From: Calvatia gigantea | Taxonomy: Eukaryota; Basidiomycota; Agaricomycetes; Agaricales; Lycoperdaceae | Direction: 5' to 3' | Assembly: GCA_025093985.1 (NCBI GenBank) | Contig: JACAAK010000012.1 | Coordinates: 248,001 to 312,000 of the forward strand | Length of the DNA stretch: 64,000 nt | Position numbers and translations under genes: made by a program | The notes under the pieces: model-generated | What the model was told of the DNA's origin: nothing | Seen by the model: the letters and a program-made list of their open reading frames with translations, nothing else | Database searches by the model: none | Shown: one piece after another, positions 38,640 through 48,804 of the stretch | Layout: each line of letters opens with the position of its first letter | How positions within the stretch are numbered: position 1 is the stretch's first letter

Positions 38640-39230
38640 TCAAGGATTGGGATAGAACGAAGACGGGGAAAAGGATGGAAAAAATGTAGACGTGTGCCTG
38701 GGGCCTTGTTTTGGAGAGGTGGGGGAGGATCGCTGGGACTCAGCGGGGTTGCGCCGTCATGGGAAAGGGATTTTGATATTGAGAGTTACAGGGGAAGTAG
38801 AAGAGAGGATGGTGCAGGTGGCATGTCCGGGTTTAGGGAAAGAAACTGAGCGAGAGGAGATGATTGCGGGGGTGTCCATGGCCCTAACACCGAGTTCGGC
38901 TGTGATTATGCCCGAACGTGGTTTTCAGCGGTGATGCAGAGGCAGGTGCGCAGTCCATTAACACCATTCAAGGGCCGGTTGTTATGAGTCCCGTTGAGCG
39001 TAGTCCGATACGGACCAGCAGAGGTTTGACCAGGGGCCAACCCATGACCGACTGACGAAATGCCTGCGATGGACGTGCTCTGAGAGTGAGCTGGCTGCGA
39101 ACAGTGTCCTAGGGAGAACTGGTATTAGGAGTCAGGTCTACTGGGGGGCGAGGAGAGTTTCTCGAAGAGATGGAAAGGATAGTTCCCCCTCTTCCTCGAG
39201 GTCCCTGCTGGACTTGCGTCAGTCAATGTA
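38640..39230 (-). pseudogene. ZRG17-like 5' fragment, copy 2
   Basis: Corresponds to about 31880-32500 of the transporter gene and is continued beyond 39230 by its upstream DNA (to about 39400, matching 32560-32730). Shared landmarks are GATTATGCCCGAACGTGG, CGGACCAGCAGAGGTTTGAC and the CTTCCTCGAGGTCCCTGC start region. The frame is broken in several places. Confidence 0.75.
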
Positions 39231-39705
39231 TCATAGCAGTGGGTGTTACTTGTCACACCGCTTATCTGGCGGCTAAAAGGGTTAGTATCTACTTCAAGAC
39301 CATCAAAAGCAGCGCAAACACCCACCGTGAAAGTCGGCTGGAGCGCAGAGATATCGAGGATGTAGCGAAACAAAGAACCTGATTATTTGTTGTTCCCGTG
39401 ACCTGTCACTCCCATCAGCGGCCAACATTGCCACTTGACCAAAAACTTGGGGACCCTGCTATTCTGCTATGGACTCGACTCTTTGATACTGGAAAGATCG
39501 AACAACGTGCATGTTTGGTGGACCTCTGCTTGATTGATGCAGGCGTGCACTTGCTGCTCTGACCCGACCTCTCGGGCCCAAGTCCGAAACTCTAATACGT
39601 AACCTCCAAAGTTGACCCTGCCAGTACAATTTGCCGAAGTGTGACACCGTCGCTGTTGCTTAGTTCCTTGCAGTAAAAGATCGTCAATACCTCCCACTCT
39701 CCCCA

Positions 39706-41279
39706 ATGCATTTAACGTACGACATTTGGCACGAAGTTGTAAAGTACTTCGAGCACCAAGTTACCGGTGAAATTCCACGCGAAAAAAGGGCCGCACTCCT
39801 GAACCTCGCGGATGTTGTCTGGTCTTGCTTTGGCCACCCTCTGGAAGAACATGAGGTCGCTGAAGCCCATTGTGGATGTCATCAACTCCTTCGCACCCGC
39901 ACAGGAGTACCCACTGTTGACCTGGGTTGAGGGGAACAATCACAAATATTGGGTCAGACTTTCTTTAACCTCACATCTATGATACTGACATGTGAAAACC
40001 AGAAACGGCAGCTCCTGAGAGGACCGAATGGAAATCAAATCGACCTGTGCGTTAAGGAGTATTTGGCTCGCATTCGAGTGCTTTGGGTGTGGGAAGGGGA
40101 TAGGAAGGAGTGCGCGTTGTGGCCGCTTCTAATTGCGTGGTTTGGGAAGGACGAACCGCTTCTGCCAAACTTGCAGGAGCTGACCTTCTACTTTATGGAC
40201 GACCTCGCGACCTCTTACCAGTACCTTGCATTTATGGTGCCCCCAAAACTGAAACTCATCTCGACGGAGGGCACAGAACACCCTGAACACATGATAGCCT
40301 TCTACACACTTCTCCACTCTCGAGGCTGTTCCCCGACTGAGGTGGAATACGCTGGTGACGTGTGTCTCCCCCCAACTCTCACATTCTTCAAAAATATGAA
40401 TGTCTTGATTGTTTCTGGTCCATACGATGACGCAAGACACAGAAGTCCGTTTTCGTTGCTTGAACTCCTTCATCAACTGCCCTCCCTTGGCCGACTCGAA
40501 ATTGACTTGGGTGCATTGCGGACCCGGACTACGAAACCCCTTGATCCATTCGAACACCATTCCCTTGAAAAGCTCTTCCTCAATGCAATCACCGAAGAAA
40601 TACGCCCGTTTTTGTCTTTTGACATAACCTGTCCGTTGGTCAAGGAATTTTCATTAATAATTTGGTGTAATACGGACCTACCTTGGAAATTCCTTTTCGA
40701 CAAAGTGGCCTTGATCTTCCCCAACTTACGTGAGTTGACTATCCAGGCTTTCGAAACTGAGGATACCCCGTGGCTGGTCCCATCAGACCTTGACAAGCTC
40801 CTGTCCCGGCCAATGGAATTGCTTATACTCCATAATGTCCCAAACAAGCTAGCCCAGGAGGACCTGGATCAAATGCACGAGGCATGGCCAGAGCTTCACA
40901 CCCTGAACCTGACTAGTGGCGAAATGTCCTTTAACGCGGATGCTCTACTACCCATATTCACATATTGAGACCTACACATTTTCCACCCCCCCTCTTAAAT
41001 CTCATCCCACTGGTCTCTCCTCGTGCTCGTAATTCTACCACCCAGAAGAACCCCTTGAGGCATCTTCAACTCGCCCTTCTCACACAGATCCCTTCAACGC
41101 TCAAAGAGAAGCTTGTGGTAGCTCAAAACCTCCTTAGGCTCCTCCCAGAGCTTGAAACTGTGAAATTTGATGACATGCTTGGGGTTGGAGCCACAGATCT
41201 GCAGGACGTTATCAATGACATACAAACTGTGATCATAGCTCATAGTAGCTCAGAAACTATGTGTAGTCGGACAACGTAG
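39706..41279 (+). pseudogene. F-box/LRR-like family copy H, 11-base deletion and stop
   Basis: Nearly the twin of intact copy I over its first exon. Exon 1 is 39706-39952, but 11 bases after NLA (near 39810) are missing, which breaks the frame inside the F-box-like segment. Exon 2 starts at 40012 and is open for 318 codons to a TGA at 40966-40968, where copy I has TATCAAAAC. The last 300 bases continue in another frame (PLRHLQLALLTQIPSTLKEK) to 41279. Its upstream DNA is the ZRG17-like 5' fragment, so the unit was copied with that neighbour. Confidence 0.8.
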
Positions 41280-41329
41280 GAAACATTATAGTAGACATCG
41301 GTGTAGGTATATTGTTCATGTTAAACAAA

Positions 41330-43060
41330 GAGTTAGGCACGAGGAAGGGCCAATTTTGTGGACGACAGCAGTCTGATCATGATAATAGTTTCTTGTCAAC
41401 CCCGGTCCCCGAGTCTGACCCCAGGCGTCGAGTCGAAGAACATGGTGCTCATTCGAGCGGCAAAACCTTTCGTCAGAATTTCGCTGAGATTGATGCAGAA
41501 GATACGAGTTGAGGACAGTCATGCACCGAACTTTCCCGGCTGGTTCGGTCACCTTTTCGGCGTAGCACAAGTTTCTCCATAAATTCGAGAAAGTGACACC
41601 GGAGATTAGACCGTGTATAGACTTTGTAGGTCTGCTCAAGCATGCGCCAATCGAACACCACAATGGCAACCAGTAACCATGACGCAGTTTGCCACCATAC
41701 CAACTTTGTGCTTGAAGTCTGGATCAAGCGCCTTGTCATCGGTGAATCCGTGAATCGGTCGTGATTAACGGGCTGCCTGTAGTGTCATAGGGCTGGGAGT
41801 GTGATCGTATAGCGGAGCACGAGGAGGCGATTCAAACGATTGTCAGAAGGGGGGTCAAAGAAACGCAGGCTGGGAATCCGCAACGCTACTCTTTTAGTGC
41901 ACAGAGGACGAGCGCAGGGCGATCTGGTTGTGGTAGGTCGTACTGAAGCGTAAGACAGATTGGAGGTGCAAGTGATATCGTGCGTACCTTGAAGTATCCA
42001 TTTCGTCCCTTCCTGGACACCATGTACCTGTTGCAATCGTGCCTCCATTTCCCGGCTTGGCTGCTATGAAGCTGATCGTGTTTGTCGCGTGGACCAGCCT
42101 TTAACAAGTATGGAAGAACAAAGTCGTGTACCACCTCTGGAACATAGCAGGAAACTCATGAATGGGGAGGTAAACATGTCAAGAGGGGTTGCTACTCACA
42201 GGTGGTCTAGGCAGCGAGGAGCGATGATTGGACGAAGGAAATGATCTAACACTCACACCCAGCGAATATGCCCTTCCTTCCGCCCTTCAGAAGGTCGCGG
42301 AAAAGCCTGCCTTATAAGGGATCTTGTCGTTACTGAAGCGAACCTGTAAACCAGGGTCAGGTAGGTAGGGGGCGAAAGGAAAATAGGAGCGGCACCATAT
42401 CATGATAGAATTTATGAGCAACATCTTTGGGAGGTAACGGTGAAATTTCTTTGTCAACTTCGACCAACACATTTGCGAAGGCCTCAACGAAGGCTTTTTA
42501 CTCTTTCCCTGCCACTTGATAAACACGTTATAGGATTTTGCGAGGGACATTGACGAAGGGCAGATTCATTACGATGTGGATACAAGGAGAAAAGAAGACT
42601 AAGTGTATGTTGCCCCTCAGACAGGCAGTAAACGGTGTAGCTACCATGTAACTTGAACACGCCATCAATTCGGTAAGAAGGCTGGTTGGTGACCTCAAAA
42701 ACGCACGTACCACTGTCTGTCATTACACATAGGGTCCTTCAGCTTTTTCGAGAATTTTAAGGTACTACGAGAGAGTTGACTAGGGGGTACTGTAAAGGTT
42801 TTAGTACAAGATCTGGCGAGAATAATTGAAAGACATCACCCAAACCAGTCGTAGGAGCCTTGACGACCCTTCCGACAACCTCCTGACCTTTCTCCAACCC
42901 CAGCTCCTGCCCATCAACTAATTCTTCATGTTGAGGCCCACCCTTCCTTCATTCCGGTGTCGACATTAACTTCTTGCCCCTCCGTTCGTCATCGGGTTCA
43001 TCTATGGTATCACTGTCAAGCTCCACTGTGTCTCCTGGCTCCCCGACGCATTCCCTTTCT
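41330..43060 (-). pseudogene. Partial copy of the DUF2461 gene
   Basis: Minus-strand copy of parts of 50829-52795. Recognisable segments are RFSNDKIPYKAGFSATF (about 42345-42295), the microexon region around 42210, the VEVLDPDFKHKVG-type exon (about 41755-41690) and the KAPTTGLGDV segment (about 42860). Many residues are changed and frames are broken. The part at 41400-41570 also matches 50200-50330, beyond the 3' end of the intact gene. At about 43065 it joins a ZRG17-like fragment. Confidence 0.7.
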
Positions 43061-43064
43061 TACT

Positions 43065-43820
43065 CTAGCACTGGGAGATGTAGGCGGCGCACGCCCGTTG
43101 CTCATCGGGCTGGGAGTGGATGATTGAACATTTGGGCCAGCGCTTGGTATTGTCCTCACAGATGCTTCGATGTCATCTCCGAACTTGGGCTCCTATAATC
43201 CACCTTCCGTGATACCCGAGGTTAGGAGCGAACCACGGCGGGGAGACAAATTGCGTGGTGTGGATGCGGGTGCCTGCAGCCTTATTTTGGAGAGATGGAG
43301 GGAAGGGCATTGAGGCTCAGCGGGGCTGCGCCGTCATTGAAAACAGATTTTAATATCGAGAGTTGCAGAGGAAGCGGAAGAGAGGATGATGTGGATGGTA
43401 TGTCCAGATTTAGGGGAAGAGATGGAGCGAGAGGAGATGATTGTGGGGGTGCAAACGGCCCTGAGACCGATAGAGTTCGACGGATCATGCCCGAACGTGG
43501 TTCCCAGCGACAATGCAGAAGCAGGTGCGTGAAATTCATTGACGTCATTGACAGGCCGGCTGTTGTGAATCTCGTTGAGCGTAGTCCAATGGACCAGTGG
43601 AGGTTTAACCAGCGGCCAATCCAGGACCGACCGACAAAATGCCTGCGATGGATGTGCTCTGGGAGCGAGTGGGCCGTGAACGTTAACCTAGGGATGCTGG
43701 TGCTGGGATGACTGCGGACCGAGATGAGTTTCCCGAAGACATTGAAGGGGATAATTCCTCTCCTTCGAGGTCCTTGCTGGACTTGCATTGGTGGATGTGT
43801 AGTGGCAGTGGGTGTCAGTC
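43065..43820 (-). pseudogene. ZRG17-like 5' fragment, copy 3
   Basis: Corresponds to about 31740-32500 of the transporter gene and continues as its upstream region to about 43990. Landmarks are CCCGTTGCTCAT, GATCATGCCCGAACGTGG and GGCCGGCTGTTGTGAATC. It is frameshifted and lacks all membrane segments, so it is not functional as a transporter. Confidence 0.75.
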
Positions 43821-44049
43821 GTCACATCGCCTATCTGGCAGCTGAAAGGGTTAGTATCTACTTCAAGACCATCACAAGCAGGGCAAACACCCACCGTGAA
43901 AGTCGGCTGGAGGGCAGAGATACCGAGGATGTAGCGAGATACATGGATCAGGACGTCATGGTCATTTGTTGTTCCTGTGACCTGTGACCCCAATCAACGG
44001 CCAACATTGCCATTTGACCAAAAACTTGGGGACCTTGCTATTCGAGATG

Positions 44050-44294
44050 GACCCGACTCATTAATACTGGAAAGACCGAACAATGACGAGGTTTATGCTT
44101 TGCGAATTTCTGGTTGGCTGATGCTGCCGTGCACTTGCTACTTCGACTCCGCCTTTCAGTCCCAAGTCTGGAAATACCAATACGTAATCTACAAATTAAA
44201 CCCCGCCAATACTCGTTCAAATCTACCTATGTGACTCTGTCGCTATTGCCAACACCTTCCGATAGAAGACCATCATTATCCCTCACTCTCGCCG
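44050..44294 (+). promoter_or_regulatory. Shared upstream block of intact copy I
   Basis: Aligns by eye with the blocks before copies F and H: ACCCGACTCATTAATACTGG, CCGTGCACTTGCTACTTCGA, CCCAAGTCTGGAAATACCAA, TACGTAAT, then a short leader ending CGCCGATG at the start codon. As the region before the clearest intact member it is the best candidate for the working promoter. Confidence 0.5.
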
Positions 44295-45866
44295 ATGCAT
44301 TTAACATACGACATTTGGCACGAAGTTGTAAAGTACTTCGAGCACCAAGTTACCGGTGAAATTCCAAGCGAAAAAAGGGCCGCACTCCTGAACCTCGCGG
44401 TCGCTTCACGGATGTTGTCTGGTCTCGCTTTGGCCACCCTCTGGAAGAACATGAGGTCGCTGAAGCCCATTGTGGATGTCATCAACTCCTTCGCACCCGT
44501 ACAGGAGGACCCACCGTTGACCTGGGTTGAAGGGGGTAATCACAAATATTGGGTCAGACTTTCTTTAACCTCAAATCCACGTTACTGATAAGTGAGGACC
44601 AAAAAACGGCAGCTCGTGAGAAGACCAGATGGAGATCAAATTGTCCTGCGCGTGAAGGAGTATTTGGCTCGCATTCGGGTGCTTTGGGTGTGGGATAGGA
44701 ATGAGGAAGAGTGTGCATTGTGGCCCGTTCTTATTGCGTGGTTTTGGAAGGACGAAGCCCTTCTGCCAAACTTGCAGGAGCTGAGCATCTATTTTATGGA
44801 TGGCTTCGGGACCTCTTACCAGTATCTTGCGTTTATGGTCCCCCTCAGACCGAAACTCATGTCGATGGAGGGCACAAAACAATCTGAACACATGATTACC
44901 TTTTACCAACTTCTCCACTCCCGAGGTTGTTCCCCGACTGAAGTGGAATACATTGGCGACGTGTATCTCCCCCCAACTCTCACATTATTCAAAAATATGA
45001 ATAGCTTGATTGTTTGCGGTCCATACAAGCACGCAAAACACAGGAGTCCATATTCGCTGCTTGAACTCCTTCAACAGCTGCCCTCCCTCGGCCGACTCGA
45101 AATCGACTTGGCCGCATTGCGGATCCAGACTACAAAACCCCTTGATACATTTGATCACCTTTCCCTTGAAATGCTCTCTCTCGATGCAACCATTGAAGAA
45201 TTACACCCGTTTTTGTCTTTTGATATAACCTGTCCGGTGGTCAAGGAATTTTCGTTAAGGGTTTGGTGTAATACGGGCCTATCTTGGAAGTTCCTTTTCG
45301 ACAAATTGGTCTCTGTCTTCCCAAATTTATGCGAGCTGATGATCGAAGTCACCGAAACCGCAGCTCAGCAGAACCCCACCCCTCAACTGATCTTCTCAGA
45401 CCTCGCTGAGCTTCTGTCTCAGCCAATGGAATCGCTCATACTCGACACCATCCCAAACAAGCTAACCCAGGAGGATTTGCGTCAAATGTTGGAGGCATGG
45501 CCCGAGCTTCACACCCTGACCCTAACTGGTGGCAAAATGTCCCTCAATGCGGATACTCTACTATTCACATTCACATATCAAAACCTACAGGCTCTCCACC
45601 TCCCCTTAAACTTCATCCCACTGGCCTCCCCCCTTGCCCGCAATTCTGCTACCCGGGAGAACCCCCTGAGGCATCTCCAAGCCGCCCCTCCTACACAGCT
45701 CCCTTCGACGCTCAAAGAGAAGGTTGTGCTCGCTCAAAACCTCCTTAGGCTCCTCCCAGAGCTCGAAACCGTGAAAATCGATGACACGACACTTGGGGCT
45801 GGTGCCACGGATCTGCAGGACATTATCGATGGCATGCAAACTGTGATCGCGGCTCATAGTAGTTAG
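44295..45866 (+). CDS. F-box/LRR-like protein, family copy I, 503 aa, intact
   Basis: Probable substrate-recognition subunit of an SCF ubiquitin ligase, inferred from architecture. Exon 1 (44295-44552, 86 codons) holds the F-box-like segment MHLTYDIWHEVVKYFEH through ASRMLSGLALATLWKNM. The intron (44553-44612) begins GTCAG after KYW and contains an ACTGAT branch-like site. Exon 2 (44613-45866, 417 codons plus stop) starts LVRRPDGDQ and contains weak leucine-rich repeats, for example LPSLGRLEIDLAAL, FPNLCELMIEV, WPELHTLTLTGGK and LPELETVKIDD. The C-terminus is VIAAHSS. It is the best-preserved member of the recently expanded group, and its first exon is almost identical to copy H. The target protein is unknown. 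Confidence 0.8.
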
Positions 45867-46070
45867 GAAACTACGTGCAGTCAGATAGCGTAGGCAATGT
45901 TATAATAGACACTGGCGCAGACATACTGTTCGAACAGAACAAGCACCAGCACGAGGAAACGAGGAGCCTGATCATATTAATCCTTATTAGCCCCCGGTCT
46001 GGCCCTGTGTTTTAGAGTTGAAGGCCACCGTGGTCCTGGTTGGAATTCCACTCTTCATTAATAGTGTCTT

Positions 46071-46142
46071 TATGCTGCAGCGACGTCGCGGTCCGACGAG
46101 CCAATATGACCCATGACATATTGACTCGTCGGTGCAGCATTT
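46071..46142. repeat. Large inverted repeat (hairpin)
   Basis: The arms CCGACGAGCCAATATG (46093-46108) and CATATTGACTCGTCGG (about 46117-46132) are reverse complements with one mismatch. The pairing resumes outside them as TGCTGCA and TGCAGCA, with about 11 extra bases (CGACGTCGCGG) in the left arm. It could be a small foldback element or a transcription terminator hairpin near the 3' flank of copy I. Confidence 0.75.
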
Positions 46143-46279
46143 ATCCTTCATTATGAGACCGAAACGTCGTTATCTGGGTAGATCACGAGGGGACAAGTGT
46201 GAGTGCCATTTCTCACTGATAGCATCGCAGCTGGTTCAAACCTGTTCAAACACGCTCATATATCATATCTGTCTGTCAC

Positions 46280-46470
46280 CTCAACCCATCATTGAACTCG
46301 TCGCTAATCCTGATATATGGTCGGAAATGCTCAGATATTTCGGGGTTTCACTCGTCAGTGGTCACGTTGATCCTGTAGAAGCCGGTAAAGTTATGTGGCC
46401 GTCTCTCGGGAGATCGAGCGACGACAGGTGTTCGATGATTGATGCATCTACAAACTCGATTGACGTAGGT
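46280..46470 (+). pseudogene. Orphan G-type F-box first-exon fragment
   Basis: Reads IELVANPDIWSEMLRYFGVSL, matching the start of gene G, then diverges after about 100 bases. It is followed within 130 bases by the start of copy J. Confidence 0.65.
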
Positions 46471-46595
46471 GTAGACTTGTCCTTATTCGCAAACCCGCCA
46501 ACGTGATTGTCAGGGTCGTCGTGCCAGCTCATTTATTTCATTTCTCACACCGTCAACGACCATCAATACCCCCCCTCCCCCCACTCAGGCTATCA

Positions 46596-48158
46596 ATGAA
46601 ACTAAGTCACGATATTTGGCTTCAGGTCGTGCAACACTTCGAGAATGACGTGGAGGACAAAGACATTGCCGAAAAACGAGCTGCGCTCCTCAACATCGCG
46701 GTGGCTTCGCGAATGCTGTCCAGTCTCGCTTTGGCCGTCCTCTGGAAGAACATGGGCTCGTTACAGCCCATCGTAAATGTTATTAATTCCTTCGCACTTG
46801 CTTCGGAGAGACAACTGTTGATTCGCACCAAGAAGGAGAAAGGATGTTGGGTCAGGATTCTACAACCAAAATACTCTACAAACTGACGCCAAAATAAAAT
46901 ACAGGAGTTCCGGAGAAGGCCTGACGGTGGTAAATCCAACTTGCGCGCGAAGGACTATCTAGGTCGCATTCGGCTGTTTCGTGCCGGCGGCGAAAACGAG
47001 TGGGAGCATACATTGTGGCCGATCCTTATCACGTTGTTCGGGAGGGAAGGACCACTTCTTCCTAACCTGAAGAAGCTGATAGTTAACCCGATGAGCAATT
47101 TTCCAGCCTCCTACAACCTCCTCCCGCTTATTTTACCCCCAAAGTTGAACATGGTCGAGACGTTGCAAGGTTGTGGTTCGCAGGGTTCTGCAGCAATGCT
47201 AACTTTGTACCAACTCCTCTCCGGTTATTGTTCGCTACAAGGCGTAAAATATTCTGGCGACCCTTCTCCATATCTCCTTCCCGCTCTCATATCATTCAAA
47301 ACCCTCGAAAGTTTGACCATTACCGACCACTGGGGGAGGGCTATTCATCGCAATAATCCACTTTCGGTCTTCGAGGTCCTTCAAAGTCTCCCTTCACTAA
47401 AATTCTTGATGGTCAACCTCGGGACACTACGAGTTCGGACCGCAACATCCACCCCTCCTTTGGAGCACCATAACCTTGAGGCCCTCTGGCTCTGTGGAAC
47501 CGCTGAAGAGTTGCATGCGTTTTTCGGTTCCGATGTAACCTTCCCATTGATGAATTTCATACGGTTGGACATTAACTCCGGTAGAGGCTTGTCTTGGAAA
47601 CGCCTCTATAGTAATATAGCGTCCGGCTCTCCAGCATTAAACCTCTTTCATCTCAAAGCTATAACTGCGGATTGCCCTCGGCTAGTCCTGTCAGATCTTC
47701 AAGTGCTCCTGTCACTGCAAATAGAAGGACTGGTATTACGAGGCATCCAGAGCGATTTGGTGCAGGAGGATTTGCAGGTTCTGGCTAAGGCGTGGCCTAA
47801 ACTCGCACAGTTGGAGTTGACTGGTGGTGAAAGTCGTTTCAATGCATGTGCCGTGTTATCCGAGTTTCAACCTCCGGAGTTGCGTAAACTTCAACTTCCT
47901 TGGAATTTCGCTCCTCTCTCCTCTCCTCTCAACTCTTCGATCGCCAAGAAGAACAAGTTGATGCAACTTGGTATCTGCCACCCAACGAAGTTCCCCCCCA
48001 CACTCAAAGAGAAGATCGCGCTCGCCCGGAACCTTCTCGCAGTTTGCCCTAATCTCAAAACTGTGGAGACCTATGACCCAGAAATCGCGACAGAGGTTCA
48101 GGATCTCCAAGAAATCATCACTGGCATGCGTGGTGTGGTTGTGGATCATAGTAATTAG
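46596..48158 (+). CDS. F-box/LRR-like protein, family copy J, 502 aa, intact
   Basis: Second intact family member and the more divergent of the two. Exon 1 (46596-46850, 85 codons) starts MKLSHDIWLQVVQHFEN and contains ASRMLSSLALAVLWKNM. The intron (46851-46904) has donor GTCAGG after GCW and an ACTGAC branch-like site. Exon 2 (46905-48158) has exactly the same length as in copy I (417 codons) and starts EFRRRPDGG. Leucine-rich segments include LPSLKFLMVNLGTL, WPKLAQLELTGGE and LRKLQLPWNF. Conservation of length and intron between I and J despite strong sequence divergence implies both have been under selection. It is probably an SCF substrate receptor with unknown target. Confidence 0.8.
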
Positions 48159-48804
48159 AGCGATCCAATTTTCTTTTTATGGTAGTATCATAATCTACAA
48201 TAGCATCACTCCTTTTATGTTGGGCTATTCAAGGCACGAGCGGCTGAGACAGACTTTGTTGCTTGTTAATAGTATTGCGACCCTTCACTTGCGCCCCTCA
48301 CTTTGACTTGAACGCATATACATTGACGTCCATCAAGCGATCTCCCGCTTATTCGGGTGTAAGGTGAGAAATTCCCCACAAGTACCACTCCCGGACAATA
48401 GCGGAAGAGAGATAGGTCTGAAGAGATTAGCACGCTCCCCGTCGCTTTGGCATGCCCTAATATGATTGTGGTTGCACTTCGAATTGGTGAGCCACGGATA
48501 CACTCAAGCCTACCGACCGAATCTGCGAGGCAGTCCAAGAGCGGATTTCGTGCACCAGAACGAGTCTTAGCACCCTGCATATTGCTGATAAAATGAATTT
48601 CCGATATGAGCAATCATGTATGGACCCAAGTTCCACCTCAGATTACCTCACAATCTAGCCAAAAGTGTCTGTTAGGAATAACACCCTTAGCCCCCGATTT
48701 CTTCAGCTGAAAGCCTTAAATATCAAAACCTTAATTACTAGTATATCACTTACAAACCCAGCAAAGCAATCCGTCAGGTCGTTGCCGTCAACTTATTGCG
48801 TGCC
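48159..48804. other. Spacer between J and K
   Basis: The 3' flank of J and the upstream region of K. I see no gene; short open frames only. Confidence 0.4.

Noticed and set aside
39949..40968. Independent 339-codon gene
   Set aside because: It is exon 2 of family copy H; the apparent start is inside the intron.
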